The notes: generated by a model from the sequence alone, not told the origin. 64,000 bases of DNA from Saccharopolyspora thermophila (GCF_014646075.1 NZ_BMMT01000002.1:248001-312000); one strand, 5' to 3'; positions 1 through 9,494 are shown, numbered from the stretch's first letter. Program-made: numbers and translations.

Positions 1-1
1 C

Positions 2-1036
2 GGGGAGATCACCTGGAGCCGCCGCGGCTACCGCGACGGTGACCTCGAAGGCGCCTGGTACGCCGTGGCCGCCACCTCCGACGCCGCGGTCAACGCCGCG
101 GTCGGTGCGGAAGCGGAGCGCCGGCGGGTGTTCTGCGTCCGGTCCGACCGCGCCACCGAGGGCAGCGCGGTGACACCCGCGGTCGCCGAGCACGACGGGC
201 TGCTGCTCGGCGTGCTCGCGGGCGGCATGCCGCGGCGCAGCGCGGCGGTCCGCGACGCGCTGCTGGAGGCGCTGCAGGCGGGCGTGGTCGACGAGCACGC
301 CGAACCCCCGGCGCCCGGGGTGGCGCTGATCGGCGGTGGCCCCGGCGCACCGGACCTCATCACGGTGCGCGGGCGGCGGCTGCTCGCCAAGGCCGACGTG
401 GTCATCACCGACCACCTGGCGCCGCGTGAACTGCTCGAGGAACTGGGGCCGCACGTCGAGGTCGTCGACGCGTCCAAGATTCCCTACGGGCGGGCGGCCA
501 ACCAGGAGGTCATCAACCGCACGTTGATCGACAACGCCCGGGCGGGCAGGTTCGTGGTCCGGCTCAAGGGCGGCGACCCCTACGTCTTCGGCCGCGGTTT
601 CGAGGAACTGCTGGCCTGCGCGGAAGCGGGCGTGCCCGTCACCGTCGTGCCCGGTGTGACCAGCGCGTTCGCCGCGCCCGCCGTGGCCGGCGTGCCGGTG
701 ACGCACCGGGGTGTGGCGCACGAGGTGGTGGTCGTCTCCGGCCACGTCGCCCCGGACGACGAGCGGTCGCTGGTGGACTGGTCGGTGCTGGCCCGCCTGC
801 GCGGCACGCTGGTGCTGCTGATGGCGGTGCAGCGCATCGCGGCCTTCGCCGAGGTGCTGGTCAGAAACGGCCGCCCCGGCGACACCCCGGTCGCGGTGGT
901 CCAGGAGGGCACCACGAGCACCCAGCGGTCGCTGCGCACCACGCTCGCCGCGGTCGCCGACGACGTCCGCAGCCACGGCATCAAGCCGCCGGCCGTGATC
1001 GTCATCGGCCCGGTGGCGGGCCTGAAGGAGGACTGA
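2..1036 (+). CDS. cysG: Siroheme synthase, 5' partial (uroporphyrinogen-III C-methyltransferase domain)
   Basis: The reading frame is open from base 2, so the start lies before the window. The first ~100 residues are the end of the precorrin-2 dehydrogenase/ferrochelatase half (VAATSDAAVNAAV, then the Cys-Val-Arg region). From VALIGGGPGAPDLITVRG onward it is a SAM-dependent uroporphyrinogen-III C-methyltransferase, with the family blocks VVRLKGGDPYVFGRG and PGVTSAFAAPAVAGVPVTHR. The enzyme makes precorrin-2/siroheme, the cofactor of sulfite and nitrite reductases, in the cytoplasm. Its place upstream of proS matches mycobacterial cysG (with an MFS gene between them there). A convergent terminator follows. 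The identity is secure; only the N-terminus is missing. Confidence 0.93.
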   Translation, partial: GEITWSRRGYRDGDLEGAWYAVAATSDAAVNAAVGAEAERRRVFCVRSDRATEGSAVTPAVAEHDGLLLGVLAGGMPRRSAAVRDALLEALQAGVVDEHAEPPAPGVALIGGGPGAPDLITVRGRRLLAKADVVITDHLAPRELLEELGPHVEVVDASKIPYGRAANQEVINRTLIDNARAGRFVVRLKGGDPYVFGRGFEELLACAEAGVPVTVVPGVTSAFAAPAVAGVPVTHRGVAHEVVVVSGHVAPDDERSLVDWSVLARLRGTLVLLMAVQRIAAFAEVLVRNGRPGDTPVAVVQEGTTSTQRSLRTTLAAVADDVRSHGIKPPAVIVIGPVAGLKED

Positions 1037-1040
1037 CCGC

Positions 1041-1077
1041 GCGGCTCAGCGCCGGCCGGTGGGCGGTGCTGAGCCGC
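1041..1077. terminator. Inverted repeat between convergent cysG and yaaA
   Basis: The 10-base arms GCGGCTCAGC (1041-1050) and GCTGAGCCGC (1068-1077) pair perfectly across a 17-base loop. The repeat begins 4 bases after the cysG stop and precedes the yaaA stop, so it can serve both strands. There is no clear U-run, as is common for actinobacterial terminators. Confidence 0.6.
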
Positions 1078-1110
1078 TGTTCACGCGGAACCGGTGAGGG
1101 CTGGGCAGCG

Positions 1111-1854
1111 TCAGGCGTCGACGACGACGCAGAGCTTGCGGGCCGCCTCGCGCTCCACCCGCAGACCCGCGTCGAGGGCGACGTCGATGAGGTCCTCCAC
1201 GGTCTCCGGCTCGTCCGGGCACTGCGCCAGGGCGCGGGCCAGCCTGCCCTTGTGGGACTTGTTGTGGTGGCTGACGACCTTGCGCCGACCCAGGGCGTCC
1301 TTCGACAACACGCGCACCTCGACAGCGTTCGGGATGCGGGCCAGCGCGGCGTAGGCACCGGACCGCAGATCCACCACGAGGTCGTCGACCTCGGCCAGCA
1401 CCGGCTCCAGCACCGGCCGCCACACGCTGCGCAGCGTGCCGAGCCCGGGCAGTGAGTTCCCGCCGGACAACCGGTAGGCCGGGATCGCGTCGGTACCGCG
1501 CACGACGCCGAACAGCGCCGACGCGACGGCGAGCCGGGCATCGGCCTGCTTGCGCTCCGCGGCCGACAATGACCGCACGTCGAGGGCGTCGTAGAGCACC
1601 CCGGTGTAGCGCTCCAGCGCCGGGGCGGTGGGGGAGTCCCACAACTCGGCGTTGCGCTGCACCTCCTCGACCTGCCGCTCGGACAACCCGAGCGCGGTGA
1701 GGCTCGCGGGCACATCATCGGCCAATGTGGACAGTGCCTCGATTAGCTTCCGCCTGGTGTCGGTCAACTCCGGGTATGACAGAGCGTCGAGCTGCAGCGG
1801 AGCACCGGCACCGCCCGTCGCCTTGGTCTCCGAAGGAGGAAGCAGAACCAACAC
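1111..1854 (-). CDS. yaaA: YaaA family peroxide-stress protein (UPF0246/DUF328)
   Basis: This 247-residue protein starts MLVLLPPSETK, the family's hallmark N-terminus, and carries the later conserved blocks LWGAL-like GVLYDALD, LSGGNSLPGLGTL and HHNKSHKGRLAR. Full-length members are ~240-260 residues, so it is complete. E. coli YaaA lowers free iron and DNA damage during peroxide stress and has a DNA-binding fold. It is a single gene, convergent with cysG. No specific regulation is visible. The upstream 167 bases to the P450 stop show nothing notable. Confidence 0.88.
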   Translation of the reverse strand: MLVLLPPSETKATGGAGAPLQLDALSYPELTDTRRKLIEALSTLADDVPASLTALGLSERQVEEVQRNAELWDSPTAPALERYTGVLYDALDVRSLSAAERKQADARLAVASALFGVVRGTDAIPAYRLSGGNSLPGLGTLRSVWRPVLEPVLAEVDDLVVDLRSGAYAALARIPNAVEVRVLSKDALGRRKVVSHHNKSHKGRLARALAQCPDEPETVEDLIDVALDAGLRVEREAARKLCVVVDA

Positions 1855-2021
1855 CCCACCACCCTAAGCGGTCCCCGAGCCCGCCCCCCACCACGCCCCC
1901 GACGGCGTTCCACGGCCGAACCGACCGTGGGCGTCGAACGCTGTTCCACTACATCGAAGGAGAAGCGAAGGAAACCAGCCACGCCCACCCAACCAATGCT
2001 CGAAGTCGAAAGCCCCCGAGA

Positions 2022-3320
2022 TCAGGTCGGGGTGAGGGTTCTGCCGGTGGTGACCGGGAGGGAGGTGAGGCCGTGGATCACCGAGGTGGGGCGGCGGACC
2101 GCCGCTCCTGCTCGGCGGAGGTCCGGCAGGCGGGTTGCCAGGGCCCGAAAGGCGATCTCCGCCTCCAGGCGGGCCAGCGGGGCGCCGAGGCAGTAGTGGA
2201 TCCCCGAGGAGAACGCGAGGTGCTCACCCCGGTCCGGGCGGGTGATGTCGAACCGCTCCGGGTCCGGGTGCACCGCCGGGTCCCGTCCGGCCGCCGCGAG
2301 CAGGACCAGCACGGGCGTGTCCGTCCGCAGCCGCCGACCGGCCAGTTCCACCGGTTCGTGGGCGATGCGCATGGTCATCTGCACCGGCGGGTCCCAGCGC
2401 AGCGTTTCCTCGACGACGGCCGCTGCCAGGGTCGGGTCGTCGCGCAGCAGGTCCCACTGCTGCGGGTGCCTGAGCAGCGCCAGCGTGCCGTTACCGATCA
2501 GGTTGACGGTCGTCTCGAAGCCCGCCACCAGCAGCAGGTCGCACAGGTGCACCAGCTCGGTGCTGGTGAGCTCGCCCTCCTCCAGGGCCGCGACGAGGTC
2601 GCTGACCACGTCCTCGCCCGGCTGGGCGCGGCGCTCCTCGATGAGCCGTTCGAACAGCGCGTCGAGTTCGGCGAACGATTCGCGCATCTGCCGCAGGTGG
2701 CGCACCGAGCGGATTCCGTCGAGCGCACCGCCCAGCACCGTCCCGTGGTGCGCCAGGCGTTCCGCGTCCAGTTGTGGCAGCCCCAGCAGTTCGCAGATCA
2801 CCCGGATCGGCAGCGGCGAGGCGAAGTCGCGCACGAGGTCGAACTCCCCGCGCTCGACGGCCCGGTCCAGCAGGTCGTGTGCGACGTCCTCGATGCGCTG
2901 CCGGTATCTCTCCAGGCGGCGGGGCCGGAACCCGGGGGCCGCGAGCTTGCGCAGCCGGGAGTGGTCCGGCGGGTCCATCTCCAGTAGCGACAGCTGCAGG
3001 TCGACCGCCGCGGCGGAGGGATCGCCGTAGGAGCCGTCGCTGGTGCGCACGCCGAACCGCCGGTCCCGCAGCACCGAGTCGCACAGCTCGTGCGTGGTGC
3101 ACGCCAGTGCGCCCAGCTTGCTGCGGACCAGCGGACCCTGCGCGCGCAGCTGCGCGTAGAGCGGGTACGGGTTGTCGCGCCACGGGGCGCGGAGCGTGCG
3201 GGCCAGGGCGTCGCCGCGCCAGGCGGAGAACCAGGTGAGCGCTCCCTGCGCCAGCAGTCGCACGCGCAGACCGAGCTCGGCCCACGGGTGGTGTTCGTGG
3301 CGTGCCTGCTGAGCCGACAT
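2022..3320 (-). CDS. Cytochrome P450
   Basis: This is a soluble bacterial P450 of 432 residues. All diagnostic elements are present: I-helix AGFETT (oxygen activation), K-helix EETLR (ExxR), and the heme-binding loop FSSGIHYCLG with the axial cysteine. The ATG at 3320 is chosen because GGAAGG lies 7 bases upstream and it gives the normal P450 length. Longer starts reach 3566 but only add low-quality sequence. No ferredoxin, reductase or biosynthetic cluster adjoins it, so the substrate cannot be predicted; the sequence style resembles CYP107-type actinomycete enzymes. It is divergent from proS. Confidence 0.95.
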   Translation of the reverse strand: MSAQQARHEHHPWAELGLRVRLLAQGALTWFSAWRGDALARTLRAPWRDNPYPLYAQLRAQGPLVRSKLGALACTTHELCDSVLRDRRFGVRTSDGSYGDPSAAAVDLQLSLLEMDPPDHSRLRKLAAPGFRPRRLERYRQRIEDVAHDLLDRAVERGEFDLVRDFASPLPIRVICELLGLPQLDAERLAHHGTVLGGALDGIRSVRHLRQMRESFAELDALFERLIEERRAQPGEDVVSDLVAALEEGELTSTELVHLCDLLLVAGFETTVNLIGNGTLALLRHPQQWDLLRDDPTLAAAVVEETLRWDPPVQMTMRIAHEPVELAGRRLRTDTPVLVLLAAAGRDPAVHPDPERFDITRPDRGEHLAFSSGIHYCLGAPLARLEAEIAFRALATRLPDLRRAGAAVRRPTSVIHGLTSLPVTTGRTLTPT

Positions 3321-3613
3321 CGACACCCCTTCCGCAAAAGGTGTTCGCCCCGAGGTAACCGCAAGGCGGGCGGCCCGACAATGGGCCATCCGGCTCAGCG
3401 GCCGCTCGTCACGCGGAAGACGTTCGGGCAGCACGAACTCCATGGGGGGCGGGTCCGAGAGCTCGCGACCGCGGTCGAGGATGACCATGCGTGGGGGCGC
3501 GTTGGCCGGGCGTTCCGGCAGGCGCCGGGCGCTGCGGGTATCCGCTGGTGGTGGGCCCGGGGGCACTCGATACCCTGCCGGTGACGAATCAGCCCGGACG
3601 AGGAGCCAGCACC

Positions 3614-5359
3614 GTGATCACGAGGATGTCGACGTTGTTCCTGCGTACGCTGCGCGAGGATCCGGCCGACGCCGAGGTGCCGAGCCACAAGCTGCTCGTC
3701 CGCGCCGGCTACGTCCGTCGGGTCGCGCCCGGCATCTACTCCTGGCTGCCGCTGGGCCTGCGGGTCCTGCGCCGGATCGAGGAGATCGTGCGCGAGGAGA
3801 TGAACGCCATCGGCGCGCAGGAGATCCACTTCCCCGCGCTGCTGCCGAAGGAGCCCTACGAGGCCACCAACCGGTGGACCGAGTACGGCCCCAACCTGTT
3901 CCGGCTCAAGGACCGCAAGGGCGCCGACTACCTGCTCGGCCCCACCCACGAGGAGCTGTTCGCGCTCACCGTCAAGGGCGAGTACAGCTCCTACAAGGAC
4001 TACCCGGTCATCCTGTACCAGATCCAGACCAAGTACCGCGACGAGGAGCGGCCGCGGGCGGGCATCCTGCGCGGTCGCGAGTTCGTCATGAAGGACTCCT
4101 ACTCCTTCGACCTCGATGACGAGGGCCTGACCGCCTCCTACCAGCTGCACCGCGACGCCTACATCCGGATCTTCGACCGGGTCGGGCTGCGGTACGTGAT
4201 CGTGTCGGCCACCTCCGGGGCGATGGGCGGTTCGGCGTCGGAGGAGTTCCTCGCGGAGAGCGAGACCGGGGAGGACACCTTCGTCCGCAGCACCGAGTCG
4301 GACTTCGCCGCGAACGTGGAGGCCGTGGTCACTCCCGCGCCGCCCGCGCGGCCCGTGGAGGGCCTGCCGCCCGCCGAGGTGCACCACACCCCGAACACGC
4401 CGACGATCCAGTCGCTGGTCGACTTCCTCAACGCCAACACCGACCGCACGTTCACCGCGGCCGACACGCTGAAGAACGTGCTGGTCAAGACCAGGCAGCC
4501 CGGCGCCGAAGAGTGGGAGCTGCTGGCCGTGGGCGTGCCGGGTGACCGCGAGGTCGACATGAAGCGCCTGGAGGCGTCGGTGGCGCCCGCCGAGGTGGCG
4601 CTGCTGGAGGAGGCCGACTTCGCCGCCAACCCGTTCCTGGTGAAGGGCTACATCGGGCCGAAGGCCCTGCAGGACAACGGGGTGCGCTACCTCGTCGACC
4701 CGCGGGTGGTGCCGGGCACGGCCTGGGTCACCGGGGCGGACAAGACCGACCACCACGTGCTGGACCTGGTGTGCGGGCGGGACTTCACGCCGGACGGCAC
4801 CATCGAGGCCGCCGAGGTCCGCGAGGGCGACCCGTCGCCGGACGGGCGTGGCACCCTGATCGCCGCGCGTGGCATCGAGATCGGCCACATCTTCCAACTC
4901 GGCCGCAAGTACGCCGACGCGTTCTCGCTGGACGCCCTGGGACAGGACGGCAAGCCGAAGCGGATCACCATGGGCTCCTACGGCATCGGGGTGTCCCGGC
5001 TGGTGGCGGCGATCGCCGAGCAGAGCCACGACGAGCACGGCCTGGTGTGGCCGCGCGAGGTGGCGCCCGCAGACGTGCACGTGGTCATCGCCGGCAAGGA
5101 CGAGGCGATCCGGGAGCGCGCGGAGGGCATCGCCGCGGAGCTCGACACGGCCGGTGTGGAGGTGATCCTGGACGACCGCACGGTGTCGCCGGGTGTGAAG
5201 TTCGCCGACGCCGAACTGCTGGGCGTGCCGACGATCCTGGTGGTGGGCAAGGGCCTGACCAGGGGCGTGGTGGAGGTCCGCGACCGCCGCTCCGGTGAGC
5301 GCACCGAGGTCGAGGTCGACAACGCCGTCCAGCACATCACCGACGTCGTCCGCAGCTGA
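3614..5359 (+). CDS. proS: Prolyl-tRNA synthetase
   Basis: This is a 581-residue class II synthetase charging tRNA-Pro. Motif 2 is seen as [18 protein letters not shown] and motif 3 as [17 protein letters not shown]. The region between ~220 and 390 is the YbaK-like editing insertion of bacterial type ProRS (which clears Ala-tRNA-Pro). The C-terminal anticodon-binding domain follows ([11 protein letters not shown] onward). The GTG at 3614 is the start: AGGAG lies 8 bases upstream and the protein begins [16 protein letters not shown], typical of actinobacterial ProS. A TACCCT hexamer at 3571-3576 may be its -10 box. A strong terminator follows the stop. Confidence 0.97.
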   Translation: MITRMSTLFLRTLREDPADAEVPSHKLLVRAGYVRRVAPGIYSWLPLGLRVLRRIEEIVREEMNAIGAQEIHFPALLPKEPYEATNRWTEYGPNLFRLKDRKGADYLLGPTHEELFALTVKGEYSSYKDYPVILYQIQTKYRDEERPRAGILRGREFVMKDSYSFDLDDEGLTASYQLHRDAYIRIFDRVGLRYVIVSATSGAMGGSASEEFLAESETGEDTFVRSTESDFAANVEAVVTPAPPARPVEGLPPAEVHHTPNTPTIQSLVDFLNANTDRTFTAADTLKNVLVKTRQPGAEEWELLAVGVPGDREVDMKRLEASVAPAEVALLEEADFAANPFLVKGYIGPKALQDNGVRYLVDPRVVPGTAWVTGADKTDHHVLDLVCGRDFTPDGTIEAAEVREGDPSPDGRGTLIAARGIEIGHIFQLGRKYADAFSLDALGQDGKPKRITMGSYGIGVSRLVAAIAEQSHDEHGLVWPREVAPADVHVVIAGKDEAIRERAEGIAAELDTAGVEVILDDRTVSPGVKFADAELLGVPTILVVGKGLTRGVVEVRDRRSGERTEVEVDNAVQHITDVVRS

Positions 5360-5370
5360 ATCATCCCGCC

Positions 5371-5404
5371 CGAAAGGCACCTCCCGCCCCGGAGGTGCCT
5401 TTCG
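5371..5404 (+). terminator. proS terminator
   Basis: CGAAAGGCACCTCC (5371-5384) and GGAGGTGCCTTTCG (5391-5404) form a perfect 14-base-pair stem with a 6-base loop, 11 bases after the proS stop. There is no U-run. Confidence 0.85.
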
Positions 5405-5445
5405 CGCGTTCACCCACCACGATGGACACGACCGGGAACCCCGGC

Positions 5446-6192
5446 CTATCCGAGGTTTCCGGTTTTTGGGTGTTTCCGGTTTTGCCTGCAGTTGGGAATG
5501 CCTGCTTGCGACAGGGTTGCGAGGACGGCTTCGGTGTCGGCGAGGTTTGGGAGGACGGCGTGTGCGCCGGCGGCGTGGAGCTCCTCCGCGCTGCTGCGGC
5601 CCGTCGCGACCCCCACCGCGATCGCCCCGAAACGCAGCGCGCCCGCCACGTCGTGCGGGGTGTCGCCGACGACCACCACGGAGTCGGGCGACAGCGACGT
5701 GGCGTGCCGGTCGGCCGCCTTCGCGACCGACTCGGAGATCAGGTCGTGCCGGTGCAGCGAGTTGGTGCCGTAGCCGCCGATCTCGAAATCGACGTGGTGG
5801 TGCAGGCCGAACGACTCGAGCTTGTGGAAGGCGACCTCCGGAAGGTTCCCGGTCACCAGCGTCTGGACGAACCCCGGCTCGGCGGCCAGCGCGCTGAGCG
5901 CCCGCGCCGCCCCGGGCAGGGCGCTGCCCCGCTCGGACAGCTCGTCGCGGGTCGCGGCGACGGCGCTGGTCAGCGCCGCGAACATGGCGGCGACGGTGGG
6001 CGGGTCGGCGGGCACGCCGTGGATGCCGAGCACGTCGGTGGTGATCGCCAGCTCGGTGCGGCCCGCGGTCTCCGGCATACGCCGCAGGGCCCGGCCGGTG
6101 ACCTCGTGCAGCGCCTGCCGGTACCAGCGCGGGCCGAACCCCCTGGCGTCGACGAGGGTGAGGTCGATGTCCCACAGCACGAGTCGGTCCAC
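5446..6192 (-). CDS. HAD-superfamily hydrolase (phosphoglycolate phosphatase-like)
   Basis: This 248-residue protein starts MDRLVLWDIDLTLVDA, where DIDLT is HAD motif I with both catalytic aspartates. Motif II is LVTGN. Motif IV is VVVGDTPHDVAGA. A helical cap sits between motifs I and II, as in the Gph/PGP subfamily. It likely dephosphorylates a small phosphorylated metabolite; the substrate is unknown. The last ~14 residues (QNRKHPKTGNLG) lie in a less GC-rich patch and look like a non-conserved tail. It is convergent with proS and codirectional with the MFS gene upstream. Confidence 0.88.
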   Translation of the reverse strand: MDRLVLWDIDLTLVDARGFGPRWYRQALHEVTGRALRRMPETAGRTELAITTDVLGIHGVPADPPTVAAMFAALTSAVAATRDELSERGSALPGAARALSALAAEPGFVQTLVTGNLPEVAFHKLESFGLHHHVDFEIGGYGTNSLHRHDLISESVAKAADRHATSLSPDSVVVVGDTPHDVAGALRFGAIAVGVATGRSSAEELHAAGAHAVLPNLADTEAVLATLSQAGIPNCRQNRKHPKTGNLG

Positions 6193-6223
6193 CGCACCAT
6201 CCTGCCAGGCCGGCGCCGCGCGG

Positions 6224-7510
6224 TCACCGCGCGAGCTCGCTGCGGGCGGTCTCCGTCACCACCGCCATGCCCAACGTCGTCAGCGCCAGGCAGCAGATCA
6301 GCATGATCGCCACCGGGATCGCCGAGTGCGTCGCGCGCAGCAGCGCCGTGCCCGCCAGCGGCGCCGCCGCGCCCGCCAGGACCGTGGCCGCCTGGTAGCC
6401 CAGCGACACCCCGGAGTAGCGGACCGAGGTGCCGAAGAGCTCGGCGTAGAACGCCGACTGGGCGCCGGTCATCGTGCCGTGCAGCAGCAGCCCGACCACC
6501 ACCGCGAGGAACAGCAGCGCCGGTTCGCGGCTGGCGACCAGCGGGAAGAAGATGACCGTCCACAGCGCACACCCGAGGGCGGCGGTGACCGCCACCGGGC
6601 GGCGGCCCAGTTGGTCGGACAGCGCGCCACCGCCGAGCATCGCCAGCGCCTGCGCCAGCGACCCCACGGTGACGGCCGCCGTGGTGACCGCCGTGGGGAT
6701 GCCGAGGCTGCCCGCGTACACCAGCAGGAAGATGGTGAAGACGTAGAACGCGGCGTTCTCGCCGACCCGCGCGGCGAACACCGCGAACACCGCCCGCGGG
6801 TGCCGCCGCAGCGCCTCGAGCACGGGGGCCCGCGCCTCCCGCCGATCCTCGGCGACCGCCTGGAACAGCGGTGACTCGGCCACCCGCAACCGAATCCACA
6901 GGCCCACGACGACCAGCAGGACCGACGCCAGGAACGGGATCCGCCAGCCCCACGCCGCGTACTCCGCGGTGCTCGTCCCGGCTGCGACCGCGGCGAGCGC
7001 GGCCGTGGCGAGCAGATTGCCCAGCGGCCCGCCGGTTTGCGGCCACGACGTCCAGAAGCCGCGCCGCTCGCGCGGGCCGTGCTCGGCGACCAGCAGCACC
7101 GCGCCGCCGAACTCCCCGCCCAGCGCGAACCCCTGCACCAGCCGCAGCACCGTCAGCAGCAGCGGCGCGACGACCCCGATCTGCTGGTAGCCCGGCAGCA
7201 GACCGATCAGCACCGACGCCGACCCCATCAGCAGCAGGCTGACCACCAGCAGCCTCTTGCGGCCAACCCGGTCCCCGAAGTGGCCGAACACCAACCCGCC
7301 CAGCGGCCGCGCGGCGAAGCCGACGGCGTAGGTCACCAGCGCCAGCAGCACGCCGAGCAGCCCGTCCCGGTGCGGGAAGAACACCGGGCCGAACACGGTG
7401 GCCGCCGCCGCGCCGTACAGGAAGAAGTCGTAGAACTCGACGGTCGTGCCGACCACACCCGCGGACACCACCCGGGCCAGCCGTCGCGAACCCGTCACCG
7501 TTGTCGTCAC
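6224..7510 (-). CDS. MFS transporter, metabolite:H+ symporter (MHS) type
   Basis: This is a 428-residue inner-membrane protein with 12 predicted hydrophobic segments. The MFS signature FGHFGDRVGRKRLL follows TM2. The N-terminus ARVVSAGVVGTTVEFYDFF and the block GGEFGGAVLLVAEH are typical of the MHS family (ProP, ShiA, KgtP, citrate/proline/shikimate symporters). The substrate cannot be told from sequence. The GTG at 7510 begins the protein MTTTVTGSRRLARV; no strong ribosome-binding site is seen and upstream in-frame sequence looks non-coding. A 12-base perfect palindrome lies 11 bases upstream of the start. Confidence 0.88.
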   Translation of the reverse strand: MTTTVTGSRRLARVVSAGVVGTTVEFYDFFLYGAAAATVFGPVFFPHRDGLLGVLLALVTYAVGFAARPLGGLVFGHFGDRVGRKRLLVVSLLLMGSASVLIGLLPGYQQIGVVAPLLLTVLRLVQGFALGGEFGGAVLLVAEHGPRERRGFWTSWPQTGGPLGNLLATAALAAVAAGTSTAEYAAWGWRIPFLASVLLVVVGLWIRLRVAESPLFQAVAEDRREARAPVLEALRRHPRAVFAVFAARVGENAAFYVFTIFLLVYAGSLGIPTAVTTAAVTVGSLAQALAMLGGGALSDQLGRRPVAVTAALGCALWTVIFFPLVASREPALLFLAVVVGLLLHGTMTGAQSAFYAELFGTSVRYSGVSLGYQAATVLAGAAAPLAGTALLRATHSAIPVAIMLICCLALTTLGMAVVTETARSELAR

Positions 7511-7520
7511 GAGAGCACAG

Positions 7521-7532
7521 GGTGCGCGCACC
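7521..7532. promoter_or_regulatory. Perfect palindrome upstream of MFS gene
   Basis: GGTGCGCGCACC is self-complementary and sits 11 bases upstream of the MFS GTG start, between it and the yjbQ stop. It could be an operator or a weak hairpin. GC-rich palindromes of this length can arise by chance. Confidence 0.2.
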
Positions 7533-7557
7533 ACCACACCCCGCGCAAGATCCGCGA

Positions 7558-7968
7558 TCAGCCGGGCAGGAAGCTCAACCGGACGCGGCGGACGGGGTTG
7601 TCCACATTGGTGTCCACCAGGCACACCGACTGCCACGTGCCCAGCGCCAGCCGGCCGTCCAGCACCGGCACCGACGCGTACGGCGGGACGAACGCGGGCA
7701 GCACGTGGTCCCGGCCGTGCCCGCGCGAGCCGTGCCGGTGCCGCCAGCGGTCGTCCGCCGGCAGCAGGTCCCGCAGCGCGGCGAGCAGGTCGTCGTCGCT
7801 GCCCGCACCGGTCTCGATGATCGCCAGGCCCGCCGTCGCGTGCGGCACCCACACGTGCAGCAGGCCGTCGGCGGCGTCGACCGAGCGCAGGAAGCGGTCA
7901 ATCTCGGCGCCCAGGTCGTGGACGACCTCGGTGCTGCCGGTCCGGATCTCGATCTCCTCGCTGTGCAT
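7558..7968 (-). CDS. YjbQ/UPF0047 family protein (secondary thiamine-phosphate synthase-like)
   Basis: This 136-residue protein starts MHSEEIEIRTGSTEVVHDL. It contains the family blocks VWVPHATAGLAIIE and HGRDHVLP, with conserved His and Glu residues at the putative active site, and ends with GTWQSVCLVDTN. E. coli YjbQ has weak thiamine-phosphate synthase activity in vivo; the true role is uncertain. The ATG at 7968 gives the usual ~135-residue length. It is divergent from the aminotransferase remnant at 8026. Confidence 0.85.
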   Translation of the reverse strand: MHSEEIEIRTGSTEVVHDLGAEIDRFLRSVDAADGLLHVWVPHATAGLAIIETGAGSDDDLLAALRDLLPADDRWRHRHGSRGHGRDHVLPAFVPPYASVPVLDGRLALGTWQSVCLVDTNVDNPVRRVRLSFLPG

Positions 7969-8025
7969 GACACCCACCGTAGGCAGCCGTTCCGCACCCG
8001 GCTCGGCCGGTGCGAGGATGCGTGC

Positions 8026-8619
8026 GTGCGCGAAGCATTCGGCAGGACCTTCGACGTCCCGGACGGGTACCTGAACACCGCCAGCATCGGCATCCCGCCC
8101 GCGGACGCGGCCCGGGCCGTGGCGGAGTCGGTGGCGCGCTGGGGCCGCGGGCAGGACGGGCCCGCCGACTTCGTGCTGGCGCCCCGCGGAGCGGCCTGGC
8201 TCGCGATCCACCCGGACGCGCCGCCGCTGCGGCCCAACAACGTCAACTGGTACGCGGGCGAGGACCCGTGGGACAGCACCTACGGGCTGCCCCTGCGGTT
8301 GGCCGGCGACGCCCGCGCGCTCGACCTGTCGCCAACCTGGCTGGCGCAGGTCGGGGCCGCCGTCTCGATGGACTGGCTGAGCGGGCTGGACCTGGCCGCG
8401 GTGGCCGAGCACTGCACCGGGTTGGCCGACGCGTTCCGCGCCGAGCTGGGCCTGCCCCCGGCGGGGTCGGCGATCGTCTCGGTGCCGGTGCCCGACGCCG
8501 TGTCGAAGCTCACCGCCGCCGGGATCGCCTGCGCCGCGCGGGCGGGCCGGGCTCGGTTGTCGTTCCACCTGTACAACACCGCGTCCGACGTCGAACGCGC
8601 GGTGCGTGCGCTGCGCTGA
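8026..8619 (+). pseudogene. Class V aminotransferase-like gene with large in-frame internal deletion
   Basis: The predicted product is 197 residues; class V (cysteine desulfurase-like) aminotransferases are ~340-400. The N-terminus FDVPDGYLNTASIGIPPADA is a normal start. The C-terminal half is also normal: APRGAAWLAIHPD, then LDLSPTWLAQVGAAVSMDWL, then the small domain. The two meet at about residue 45-48 (GPADF|VLAPRG). The missing stretch of roughly 150 residues holds most of the PLP-binding domain. The catalytic lysine normally lies in a YKWLLAPRG-like motif; here the residues before LAPRG are DFV, so the lysine is gone. The frame is kept and there is no stop. The product could not act as a PLP aminotransferase. 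Confidence 0.75.
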
Positions 8620-8669
8620 CCGTCCCGGAGTGTCCGTCTTGTAATCAGCAGGCGCTACCGTTGGTGCCC

Positions 8670-9494
8670 GTGCCGGACCGACAGGGTGTGCCCGAACAGA
8701 TGACGGGAGCACAAGCGAACACGCAGCGCGAAACCACCCCGCTGCGTCGCGACAACTCGCTGATCAGGCCGGATCGCGCAGCGGAGGAACCAACCCGACC
8801 GGCCTTCGCGCCCCCGCCCCACCAGGCCCCGGCGGCACCGCCGCCGCCCCCGCCGCGCACCAACCCGCCGACGGCCCGACAGGCCCCGGTGCCGCCGCCG
8901 AGCGGCAGGCGCATCACGCCGATGGGCTGGGCCCTGCGCGGGCTCGGCCTGCTGGCGATCTCGGTGCTGTCCGGCCTGATCTGGCTGTGGCTCAAGCCCG
9001 CCGACGACGAGGCCGACGCCCCGCCCCCCGCCCCGCCGATGCGCTATGACTTCACCCCGATCCGCCGCGAAGAGGGGTTCCAGGGCTGCCAGCAGGTGTC
9101 CACAAACCGGATCAGGGAGTACTTCCGGAACCAGGAGTGCGAACACCTCACCCGGGCCCTCTACAGCACCCGGCTGCCCAACGGCGACCGCGTGCTGACC
9201 TCGGTGATCACCGTGCTCATGCCGGACGCGGCCAGCGCGCAGCGGCTCAACGAGCTGACCACCAAGGACGGCACCGGCAACATCCGCGATCTGGTCGACG
9301 ACGGCCGCGACGGCACGAAGGGCATGCCGAAACTGGACGACGACGCCTACGCCTCCGGCCGTCAGGACCGGCTCGTGGTGATCGGCGACTCGGCGTACTT
9401 CGACAAATCCACGCCGAACAAGGACCCAGCGCTGCTGGACGTGACCAACGAGGCGCTCAAGCTCGGCTGGCCCCAGGACCGCTCCCCGCAGTGA
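8670..9494 (+). CDS. Single-pass membrane protein of unknown function, proline-rich N-terminus
   Basis: The protein is 274 residues from the GTG at 8670; an ATG at 8700 is the alternative, and neither has a clear ribosome-binding site. Residues ~1-85 are polar and proline-rich (runs of Pro around 50-75), so probably cytoplasmic and disordered. One transmembrane helix lies at ~86-108 (GLLAISVLSGLIWLWL). About 165 residues outside follow, with two cysteines (GFQGC, NQECEHL) that could form a disulfide. No enzyme motif is visible. This layout recurs among conserved hypothetical proteins of Pseudonocardiaceae. It is convergent with the DUF4439 gene. Confidence 0.75.
   Translation: MPDRQGVPEQMTGAQANTQRETTPLRRDNSLIRPDRAAEEPTRPAFAPPPHQAPAAPPPPPPRTNPPTARQAPVPPPSGRRITPMGWALRGLGLLAISVLSGLIWLWLKPADDEADAPPPAPPMRYDFTPIRREEGFQGCQQVSTNRIREYFRNQECEHLTRALYSTRLPNGDRVLTSVITVLMPDAASAQRLNELTTKDGTGNIRDLVDDGRDGTKGMPKLDDDAYASGRQDRLVVIGDSAYFDKSTPNKDPALLDVTNEALKLGWPQDRSPQ

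Noticed and set aside
3395..6175. A 926-codon open frame antisense to proS
   Set aside because: It is a GC-rich shadow frame (Arg/Ala/Gly/His-rich, no domain) opposite a clear proS and spanning into the HAD gene.
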